From an uncultured Roseburia sp. (GTDB lineage Bacteria > Bacillota_A > Clostridia > Lachnospirales > Lachnospiraceae): a stretch of DNA of 44,617 bases. The stretch lies in the NCBI GenBank assembly GCA_900557275.1, contig USRX01000014.1:1-44617 (forward strand), written 5' to 3'. The notes under the pieces are model-generated. The model ran no database searches. It saw only the letters and a list, made by a program, of their open reading frames with translations, and was not told the DNA's origin. The translations under genes and the position numbers were made by a program. The number at the start of each line of letters is the position of its first letter. The stretch's first letter is position 1. Shown in pieces: positions 17,429 through 24,564 of this stretch.

Positions 17429-17600
17429 TTTTATTCTTCCTCCCGTAACCCTGATTTTCTCATAATTTGTTAAATTCTGTTGATTTATTTAAGATTTTTT
17501 GTTTTTCTTATTTTAATATCTATTCTGCTGATTTTTCCGGTAGTTATGAAAAAGCATTTTACATACATTTTTCCTAATTTCACATACTTTCGTAGAAAAA

Positions 17601-19838
17601 TCAAAATCCATTCATCGGATTAAAATCAAACTGCACAGTTCCTGTGCGGAATGCCGGATCTGCCATAATCTGCTTTTCCAGAAAATCCTTGATCCGGATC
17701 AGCCCCTCATAATCTGCACTTTTCAGATAAATGACTTTCTTATACACATCATTTACTTTTGCGATTAGCGCATCTGACGGTCCGATAACCTGAAGCTTTC
17801 GTCGGTCGATCCCGAGACTCATGATCCTGTCATGAATCTGTTTTGCCAGGTTTCCTGCTTCTTCTGCATCCAGCGCAGCAATATGAATGACCAACATATT
17901 CCATACCGGCGGATAACGCAACATCTTCCGAAAGGAGATCTCCTCTTCAAAAAATGCCTGATAATCCTGCCGCTTTGCCGTCTGGATACTGTAATGTTCC
18001 GGCTGATATGTCTGTATCACGACTTCCCCCGGTCTGTTTCCCCTGCCTGCACGGCCTGCCGCCTGAGTCAGCAGCTGAAACGTCCGCTCCGATGCCCGGT
18101 AATCCGACACATGCAGCGACATATCCGCTGCCAGCACACCTACCAGCGTGACAGCAGGAAAATCATGTCCTTTTACGATCATCTGGGTTCCCACCAGAAT
18201 ATCCGCTTCCCGATTGGCAAATGCCGACAGAATCTTTTCATAGCTGTCTTTTTCCCGTGTCGTATCAAAATCCATCCGGAGAACTCTCGCTCCCGGAAAC
18301 TGTTCCTTCAGATAAGTCTCCACTTTCTGCGTTCCTGCATTGAATGTACCGATCAGCTTGGAACCACATTCCGGACACTGTTTTACTGCCGGTTCCTGAT
18401 ACCCACAGTAATGACAGACCATTTTCTGATTGCGATGCAGACTTAAAGATACATCACAATGTGGGCATTTCAACACATGCCCGCAGGAACGACAAGACAC
18501 AAATCCTGCCACACCACGGCGGTTTAAAAACAGCATGATCTGCTCTTTTTTCGCAAGACGATCCTGCATCAGTTCCCGAAGCTTATCGCTTAACATGGAA
18601 CGATTGCCCAGACGCAATTCTTCCCGCATGTCTGCCACATATACCTGGGGCAAGGGGCGATTTTCCACACGCTGATGCATTTCGTACAGATGATATACAC
18701 CGGTCTTCGCCCGCTGGTAACTTTCTATAGACGGTGTTGCCGATCCCAGCACCACACAGGCATTCTGTAAAGAAGCTCTGTAAATGGCTGTTTCTCGGGC
18801 GTGATACCTTGGCACTGTCTCACTCTTATACGAAGCTTCATGTTCTTCATCAATAATAATATACCCGAGATTTGAAAACGGTGTGAACAGGGCAGACCTC
18901 GGTCCGATCATAACATCCAATTCCCCCGACTCCGCTCTCTCATATTGATCATAACGTTCCCCGGCAGACATTCTGGAATTCAGAATGGAGACCCGGTCGC
19001 CAAACCGATGATAAAACCGCATTACTGTCTGATACGTCAGCGCGATCTCTGGAATCAGCACGATTGCCTGTTTTCCCTGTGCAATGGCAGATGCAATCAG
19101 TTCCAGATAGACTTCCGTCTTTCCACTTCCCGTTACCCCATGGATCAGACAGGGACGATGATCTCCAGCTACTTGATTTTGGATAATGGAATCTGCAATA
19201 TGCTGCTGTTCCGGATTAAGCTCATGGAGTTTTCCCTTTTGTTGCAATTCTTTCAATGGATTTCGATACGCTCTTGTCCGCTCAATCGTAAGGATCTGCT
19301 GTTCTTCCAACCCTCGTATCACGGCGGCAGACACGTTCAGCTTACCTGTCACGGTCTCATACGGAAGCTGTCCATTCTCGATAAGTTCCCGTAACAGCCG
19401 TGCCTTTGCCGTATGATGCTTTCGCTCCATCTCCGCCAGACAGGTGCGTGCCTGATCTGCCGGCATCTTCAATACAATGGTGCGATGCTCTTTTTTATTC
19501 GCTCTTCGCTTCACAGGCAGAACTGTTTTCAATGCCTGGTTCATCGTTCCGCCATAATTTCTCCGCATCCATGCCGCCGTCATCAGCATCTGATTCGGTG
19601 CCTGAATGCTCTCCGGCAGGATTTCAGCTACCGGTTTTATCTTTTCCGGATCAAACTCCGGCTCTTCTGTAATCTCGATCACATATCCTGTCAGAAACCG
19701 GTTTCCTTTACCAAATGGTACTTTTACCTGCATCCCCGGCTGAAGCAGTTGCTGCATCTCTTCCGGAATCTCATACTGAAACATCCGATCCAGTTTTTCT
19801 AGGGAAATGTCTATAATGATATTTGCATATAATTTCAT
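17601..19838 (-). CDS. priA: Primosomal protein N' (replication restart helicase PriA)
   Basis: A 745-residue superfamily 2 helicase that reloads the replisome at stalled forks. The N-terminal DNA-binding domain (about 1-190) is followed by Walker A GVTGSGKTEVYLE, the Walker B box DEEHE, and a zinc-binding region with eight cysteines (CRSCGHVLKCPHC, then CHYCGY and CPECGS). The C-terminal helicase half contains GTQMIVKGHDFP and QAAGRAGRG. A longer frame starts at 19889, but AAAGGTGG lies upstream of the ATG at 19838 and the MKLYANIIIDI start is typical. It has its own promoter (see 19942-19970). Confidence 0.97.
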   Translation of the reverse strand: MKLYANIIIDISLEKLDRMFQYEIPEEMQQLLQPGMQVKVPFGKGNRFLTGYVIEITEEPEFDPEKIKPVAEILPESIQAPNQMLMTAAWMRRNYGGTMNQALKTVLPVKRRANKKEHRTIVLKMPADQARTCLAEMERKHHTAKARLLRELIENGQLPYETVTGKLNVSAAVIRGLEEQQILTIERTRAYRNPLKELQQKGKLHELNPEQQHIADSIIQNQVAGDHRPCLIHGVTGSGKTEVYLELIASAIAQGKQAIVLIPEIALTYQTVMRFYHRFGDRVSILNSRMSAGERYDQYERAESGELDVMIGPRSALFTPFSNLGYIIIDEEHEASYKSETVPRYHARETAIYRASLQNACVVLGSATPSIESYQRAKTGVYHLYEMHQRVENRPLPQVYVADMREELRLGNRSMLSDKLRELMQDRLAKKEQIMLFLNRRGVAGFVSCRSCGHVLKCPHCDVSLSLHRNQKMVCHYCGYQEPAVKQCPECGSKLIGTFNAGTQKVETYLKEQFPGARVLRMDFDTTREKDSYEKILSAFANREADILVGTQMIVKGHDFPAVTLVGVLAADMSLHVSDYRASERTFQLLTQAAGRAGRGNRPGEVVIQTYQPEHYSIQTAKRQDYQAFFEEEISFRKMLRYPPVWNMLVIHIAALDAEEAGNLAKQIHDRIMSLGIDRRKLQVIGPSDALIAKVNDVYKKVIYLKSADYEGLIRIKDFLEKQIMADPAFRTGTVQFDFNPMNGF

Positions 19839-19926
19839 TATGTAACACCACCTTTCCCTGAATCTCTTGCAGTATCTTCCACCAGTCATTCGTCTTCTTA
19901 TCGTTTTTCAGACGTTTCTGTTTTTA

Positions 19927-19970
19927 GATACACTTCTTATTAGTGTATCAGTTTTAATATTCTTTGTCAA
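19927..19970 (-). promoter_or_regulatory. priA promoter overlapped by a palindrome
   Basis: On the minus strand TTGACA (plus 19965-19970) and TACACT (plus 19942-19947) are spaced by 17 bases. The palindrome GATACACT/AGTGTATC (19927-19934 and 19942-19949, 7-base spacer) covers the -10 box. That placement fits a repressor operator. I do not recognise the regulator. The rest of 19971-20288 is AT-rich and holds only the terminator at 20064-20096. Confidence 0.55.
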
Positions 19971-20063
19971 AAAATACTGCTCCGCTATCATTACCTTATA
20001 ACTATATACAAGTTATACTTTCTTCTTATCATATTTTTTGAAATATCCATTGATCAGTAACAC

Positions 20064-20096
20064 AAAAAAGACGATACACTATTTTCACAGTATACC
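20064..20096 (-). terminator. Terminator of the GntR-unknown gene operon
   Basis: On the minus strand an imperfect stem (GGTATACT with AGTGTATC) is followed by GTCTTTTTTG. It lies about 190 bases past the stop of the 224-aa gene. The intervening AT-rich stretch shows no gene. Confidence 0.6.
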
Positions 20097-20288
20097 GCCC
20101 TTTCTATATTCTTTTTTTACAACATCTCAATCATATGAATAAGTTAATATATTTACATATTTTCTGTGATATACAAAATAATATATCATTTGCCATTCGG
20201 GAATCATATAACATATTTGTACATTTACATTCATTATACGAACATGTTAATACTTTTCATTCTATTACGAACATTTTATCGATACTAT

Positions 20289-20963
20289 TTACTGTTCACA
20301 CATATCGATAGTCTTTTTAATAAGCGCTACGGTACTTTCCACCGGGTAGCCAAACAGCAGTCCGGTTATTGCCAGTTTCTCGTCTCCAAGACAATTATGT
20401 ATCTCGATATCACACTCTTCTTCATTTCCGAACCAGGAAAGCTCCTGTTGGAAATAGAATTTCATCTTCTCTTCATCCAGTGATACCCCACTGTTTTTAT
20501 AAACAGAAAGAATCTCATCCAGATTAAAATAATCTGCCAGTGTTCCTTTTTTGCTCACATACAGCATATATTCATATTCTCTCGGGTGGAACGGAAAACA
20601 ATAATAATCTTCCTCTCCCAGTCGTGCGATTAGATCCATATACTGTAAAGCATCATCAGGATAAACCGTTGCTGCGATCTTTTTTCCGTTCTGTACGGAC
20701 TCATTCATGTAGCTGACAACTGGAATTGGTCCATAGTTGTTGCTGCAGCAAATGAGATTATACCAGCTCAGATAAGGATTCTGGTAAACTTCCGCACAGA
20801 CCGGATAAAAAAATCGTTTGCATACCACTTCCGGTGCTCCGGCAAACTGATATGCCAGCGTTACGGTCACATTCCCATCTTTCTGTTCCCGATACAGATG
20901 AAAAGTTACGATTTCTCCCACATTGTAATCCTGGGAGAATAATAATTTCTTTTCTTCATCCAT
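20289..20963 (-). CDS. Protein of unknown function, coupled to the GntR regulator
   Basis: A 224-residue soluble protein that I do not recognise. There is no signal peptide or membrane span. It is rich in aromatic residues and acids, contains about seven cysteines (including an ICCSNNYGPIP segment near residue 71), and ends with a LLFGYPVESTVALIKKT helix-like stretch. Its ATG shares one base with the GntR stop (TAATG), which implies translational coupling. The position suggests it senses or handles something linked to the molybdenum enzyme cluster, but the function is unknown. Confidence 0.8.
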   Translation of the reverse strand: MDEEKKLLFSQDYNVGEIVTFHLYREQKDGNVTVTLAYQFAGAPEVVCKRFFYPVCAEVYQNPYLSWYNLICCSNNYGPIPVVSYMNESVQNGKKIAATVYPDDALQYMDLIARLGEEDYYCFPFHPREYEYMLYVSKKGTLADYFNLDEILSVYKNSGVSLDEEKMKFYFQQELSWFGNEEECDIEIHNCLGDEKLAITGLLFGYPVESTVALIKKTIDMCEQ

Positions 20964-21649
20964 TATAAATTATACCTGCCTGTTACAAGTTTGTTGATAT
21001 AGTACTGTTTGATATACTGACTGTGCTCTTTAATCGCAGCAATACACGCTTCCTGATCTCTTGCAAGGATTGCATCATAGATCTTCTGATGCTGTTTCGT
21101 CGTCATCTCTCCATGCTCCGGATCGTGAAATGATGTAATATCAAATCTGCGCTTCTGGTTTACCAGAAGATCAAAAATCATATCCAGACGTTTGTTGGAC
21201 ACATGATGAATTATGAACTCATGGAATTTCACATCCCAATCCATACGCCGGATGAGATTTTCATCTGTCATGGATTTCCTCATCTGTTCCATAATCTGTC
21301 CCAGCGTTGCATCAGCGATCATATCATAGTTTTTCAGTGAAACCTGAATTGCATATACCTGAAGCACCTCCAACAGGTCATACACTTCCAGAATATCTTC
21401 CAGTGTATACACAGGAACGATAATTCCTTTTCCCGGTTCATCTGTCAGCAGCCCTTCTTTTGCCAGCTGACGAAGGGCATAACGAACTGGAGAACGACTT
21501 ACATCATAAATTTCTGAAAGCTTTCGTTCTACCAGAACCGTTCCCGGTTTAAATTCATTGTTCAGGATAGCTTCTTTGATCTTGTTATAGACCATCACTT
21601 CCTTTGTTGTCATTCCAGTGTTCACATATTCTGACTTGTCAAGTTTCAT
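20963..21649 (-). CDS. GntR-family transcriptional regulator (FadR/FCD subfamily)
   Basis: A 228-residue regulator. The winged helix-turn-helix spans about 13-80 (SEIYDVSRSPVRYALRQLAKEGL). An all-helical FCD ligand-binding domain (about 90-215) contains the expected acidic/histidine metal ligands in KFHEFIIHH, TKQHQKIYDA and IKEHSQY. FCD regulators usually respond to small carboxylates. GGAGG lies 12 bases before the ATG, 22 bases after moeA. It probably controls the iron-sulfur flavoprotein-moeA unit or the transhydroxylase genes, but it could also be the regulator that binds the TGGTnnnACCA sites near 41.1 kb. Neither link is proven. Confidence 0.92.
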   Translation of the reverse strand: MKLDKSEYVNTGMTTKEVMVYNKIKEAILNNEFKPGTVLVERKLSEIYDVSRSPVRYALRQLAKEGLLTDEPGKGIIVPVYTLEDILEVYDLLEVLQVYAIQVSLKNYDMIADATLGQIMEQMRKSMTDENLIRRMDWDVKFHEFIIHHVSNKRLDMIFDLLVNQKRRFDITSFHDPEHGEMTTKQHQKIYDAILARDQEACIAAIKEHSQYIKQYYINKLVTGRYNL

Positions 21650-21671
21650 GCTCTGTCTTTGCCTCCATTAT

Positions 21672-22892
21672 CTATAGCAGATAGGCCTCCAGTCGACAGC
21701 CTTTTTCCAAAGCGCCGCTTCCGGCAGGAACTACTGCAAATACCTCTGCATTGCGCATAGCGCTGACCATTCCATTTCCCTGTTTTACATTCAGAGAAAA
21801 GACTGCTGTGCCATCCTGCAGGCAAAGGTGTCCTTTTAGTATTCTTGTATTCGGACTTTTTTTCGGATAGTCACTTCCAAGCGTAACTGCTATTTTTTCC
21901 GGAAGATAATCTGTTCTGCCGGCCATCCAGCGAATCGCAGGCAAAGCCACAAGATGAAATGTAGTCATTGCTGCAGATGGATTTCCGGACAGACCAAATA
22001 TCGGTACTCCATTTAAAATACCAATACAGCAGGATGATCCAGGTTTCATCTTTACCCGGTCAACAAGGATCTCTGCTCCGGCCTGTTCCATGGCTCGTTC
22101 CGTATAATCGTAAGTACCCACAGATACGCCACCGGTCATAATCACTGCATCATATACACAGGATGCTTCTTCCAGAATCCGTGCGATCTCATCCTGATCA
22201 TCATTTACCTTACCAAGATAAATGGAGGAGATGTGTTCTGTCTTTAATGTCGTAGATAACATATACCTGTTGGTATTATAAATCTTGCCAGGATACAATT
22301 CTTCTCCCGGACTAATCAGTTCATTCCCCTGAGAGATGATTCCGATCATCGGTTCTTTATAAACACTCAATGAAGAAATACCCTGGGATGCCAGCGAAGC
22401 ATGTACTGCTGCATCAATAAACGTACCTTTCCTGGCAATTATTTCTCCTTGCAGGATATCCTCTCCCATTTTAATGATGTTTTCCTGATTTTTGTATTCC
22501 CGAAACAACGTAACTGTTTTTTCTGTCTCTTCTGTCTCTTCGTATTTTGCAACAGCCGTAGCTCCCGCAGGAATTGGAGCTCCGGTAAGAATCTTTACAG
22601 CCTCCATCGGCTGTACTGCCCGGTCAGAATGAGCGCCTGCTGCAATTTCTTCCACAACATTCAGACAAACCGGATGTTCTCTGTCTGCTCCTCGTGTATT
22701 ATCCGCAAGAAAAGCATATCCGTCTAAAGGCGATTTGTCAAACAAAGGTACATGATACTGTGCCTGTACATCCTCCGCAAGAACCCGTCCTGCAGCTTTA
22801 TCTAAAGAGATTTCTTCTGTTCCCAGCTGAGAACAATGCTCCATGATCTTTTCTCTTGCTGTTTGAAAATCATACGCTAATTTCTTCTTCAT
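21672..22892 (-). CDS. moeA: Molybdopterin molybdenumtransferase MoeA
   Basis: A 406-residue enzyme that inserts molybdenum into adenylated molybdopterin. The N-terminal MoeA domain has FDKSPLDGYAF (residues about 50-60) and TGAPIPAGATAV. The MoCF/MogA-like domain has MTGGVSVGTYDYT, and GLSGNPSAAMTTFHL and a C-terminal beta domain follow. Length is normal. GAGGA overlaps the stop of the flavoprotein gene nine bases upstream, so it is in that operon. A second, divergent MoeA-like protein is encoded at 32093-33121. Placement beside a molybdenum enzyme suggests dedicated cofactor supply. Confidence 0.95.
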   Translation of the reverse strand: MKKKLAYDFQTAREKIMEHCSQLGTEEISLDKAAGRVLAEDVQAQYHVPLFDKSPLDGYAFLADNTRGADREHPVCLNVVEEIAAGAHSDRAVQPMEAVKILTGAPIPAGATAVAKYEETEETEKTVTLFREYKNQENIIKMGEDILQGEIIARKGTFIDAAVHASLASQGISSLSVYKEPMIGIISQGNELISPGEELYPGKIYNTNRYMLSTTLKTEHISSIYLGKVNDDQDEIARILEEASCVYDAVIMTGGVSVGTYDYTERAMEQAGAEILVDRVKMKPGSSCCIGILNGVPIFGLSGNPSAAMTTFHLVALPAIRWMAGRTDYLPEKIAVTLGSDYPKKSPNTRILKGHLCLQDGTAVFSLNVKQGNGMVSAMRNAEVFAVVPAGSGALEKGCRLEAYLL

Positions 22893-22901
22893 AACATCCT
22901 C

Positions 22902-23471
22902 TTATTTACCGATATTTGCCAGCATACGACCAACTTCATATGCATTCTGTTTTAACTCTCTGTTATTCTCGGCTGTCTCCGGATTATTACCATTTACACA
23001 AACGATACGATGCTCGTCTACAAATCCGAAGCTTGGGAATGCAGTTGCAGCAAGGAAATCAAAGTATGTATCATACATATGTGGATCATCCAACTCCTGT
23101 GTATAAACAGTTACGATCTTTTTCTGTCCATATCTTGGCTTGCCTTCTGTACCAAGCAGAGGGAAGAAACGGTCATACATGTTCTTAACCATTCCGTTGA
23201 TCTGCATAAAATAAACCGGAGAACCAACTACGATTGCATCTGCTGTCTTCAGTTCATCGATTGCTTTCTTCAGCTCATCGTTCAGTACGCAGTCTCCATC
23301 GTTGATACGACAGCCAAAGCAGCCCTGACAGGCAGACATTTTCATTTTAAACAAAGTATAGTTACGAACTTCAGCATTATGCTCTTTTGCTCCACGCTCG
23401 ATCATCTGTAAAATTGTTGATGTATTTCCATCTTTTCTCGGACTTCCGTTAAAAATTACAACTTTGCTCAT
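22902..23471 (-). CDS. Iron-sulfur flavoprotein / NADPH-dependent FMN reductase family
   Basis: A 189-residue flavodoxin-fold protein. The FMN phosphate loop is GSPRKDGNTS (residues 9-18), and VVGSPVYFMQINGMVKNMYDR is the second flavin contact. Cys48, Cys51, Cys54 and Cys61 form a compact CxxCxxCx6C motif like that of iron-sulfur flavoproteins (Isf), so a 4Fe-4S cluster is likely. A longer frame to 23669 exists, but AAGGAGAAG sits directly before the ATG at 23471 and the family N-terminus starts there. Likely role: an electron shuttle between ferredoxin or NAD(P)H and another enzyme, plausibly the neighbouring molybdenum enzyme. Confidence 0.9.
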   Translation of the reverse strand: MSKVVIFNGSPRKDGNTSTILQMIERGAKEHNAEVRNYTLFKMKMSACQGCFGCRINDGDCVLNDELKKAIDELKTADAIVVGSPVYFMQINGMVKNMYDRFFPLLGTEGKPRYGQKKIVTVYTQELDDPHMYDTYFDFLAATAFPSFGFVDEHRIVCVNGNNPETAENNRELKQNAYEVGRMLANIGK

Positions 23472-23548
23472 TCTTCTTCTCCTTGTTATGATAAGACTTC
23501 CGTACCACCATAATCTGCAGTACAGTACACATTTGTTCAGGCTCACAC

Positions 23549-23581
23549 AAAAACAGCATCTCAATCTATATTTTGATGCTG
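23549..23581 (-). terminator. Intrinsic terminator between transhydroxylase small subunit and flavoprotein genes
   Basis: On the minus strand CAGCATC (23581-23575) pairs with GATGCTG (23560-23554) and is followed by TTTTTG. It suggests that much of the transhydroxylase transcript ends here and that the downstream genes are expressed by read-through or from a promoter I could not identify. Confidence 0.75.
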
Positions 23582-23639
23582 AATCCGGCCCATTCAGCTG
23601 CCGCCCGCAATTCGGCAGACCATCTTTGACAGATAGTAA

Positions 23640-23671
23640 GTGTGCCCATGCCTGTGACAGCATGGGCACAC
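23640..23671 (-). other. Strong GC-rich hairpin after the transhydroxylase small subunit gene
   Basis: Perfect 11-bp arms GTGTGCCCATG (23640-23650) and CATGGGCACAC (23661-23671) surround a loop that itself holds CTGT/ACAG. No T tract follows on the minus strand, so it is not a classic terminator. It may protect the 3' end of the transcript ahead of the terminator at 23549-23581. Confidence 0.6.
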
Positions 23672-23701
23672 AGCTTAACGTTATATGTTTTCTAACTGTT
23701 T

Positions 23702-24532
23702 TTAGAATTCAATAAAGTCAAGGTTCAGTGATTTTCCTGCGATTTCAACATCGATATCTTTTGTTTTGCCTGCAGCGTCGATGGTAAGAACATATTTTCC
23801 ATCATCTAAGCCGTCAAACTTGAAGTCGCCAAAGAAGTTTGTTTTCTGAATTTCAACAACTTCGCCCTCTGCGTTTTTCAGAGTAGCAGTTGCATTTTCG
23901 TAGCAGTCTCCGTCAACAAGTACGCCTGCTGCAACAAAGTTCTTTGTAAATCTGTGAAGGTTTTTGTAGAATACATGCGGATTGGTTCCCAGCTCCGGTC
24001 TGTAAACTTCAAGTCCTTCTGTTTTGATCATCATTTCCATTTCTTCCGGCTCAAGATGGAAAGCTTTCAGAGCTTTTGTCGGGCAGGAATGAGCACATCT
24101 TGGGATTCCTGGAATCCAGTCTGGATCATCAAGAAGGTGTGCACACATTGTACATTTCTGCGGTACATCTGCCTCTTCGTTGTAGTAGATTGCTCCGTAT
24201 GGGCAGGAATCTACTAAAGCTTTGTTTCCTTTAGCTTTGTTCATATCGATCATTACGATACCATCTTCACGTCTTGTAACAGCACCGTCTCCAGCTGCGA
24301 TACAAGGAGCGTTCTCACAATGCTGACAAGGCATTGGAAGATAGGAATAATCATTACGTGAATATCTTCCACGTTCTCTTCTAAGAATGTTCATCCAACG
24401 ATGTCCATGACGTGGCTGAGCGTTTGTATAACCTGGCCACTCATTTCCTACATGTTCGTCTTTACAAGACATAAAGCAGTTATTACAATCATGGCACCAT
24501 CTGACATCAATAACCATATACCACTGTTTCAT
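23702..24532 (-). CDS. Pyrogallol hydroxytransferase-like small (beta) subunit, [4Fe-4S] protein
   Basis: A 276-residue electron-transfer subunit. The first 150 residues contain exactly 12 cysteines (13, 16, 19, 23, 69, 72, 77, 110, 127, 130, 146, 150), enough for three [4Fe-4S] clusters in the DMSO-reductase B-subunit style. From about residue 195 to the end there is a beta-rich module (LVDGDCYENATATL...DGKYVLTIDAAGK) like a Cna-B/prealbumin domain. Both the length and this extra C-terminal domain match the beta subunit of Pelobacter acidigallici transhydroxylase as I remember it. No signal peptide is seen, so it is cytoplasmic. AAGGAG precedes the ATG, 32 bases after the large-subunit gene. 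Confidence 0.9.
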   Translation of the reverse strand: MKQWYMVIDVRWCHDCNNCFMSCKDEHVGNEWPGYTNAQPRHGHRWMNILRRERGRYSRNDYSYLPMPCQHCENAPCIAAGDGAVTRREDGIVMIDMNKAKGNKALVDSCPYGAIYYNEEADVPQKCTMCAHLLDDPDWIPGIPRCAHSCPTKALKAFHLEPEEMEMMIKTEGLEVYRPELGTNPHVFYKNLHRFTKNFVAAGVLVDGDCYENATATLKNAEGEVVEIQKTNFFGDFKFDGLDDGKYVLTIDAAGKTKDIDVEIAGKSLNLDFIEF

Positions 24533-24564
24533 CTCTAATTCTCCTTTCGGGCTTTATCTACGAA

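Noticed and set aside
23472..23669. 66-residue N-terminal extension of the flavoprotein
   Set aside because: The extension crosses a terminator hairpin and is poor in protein-like sequence. A clear RBS marks the ATG at 23471.
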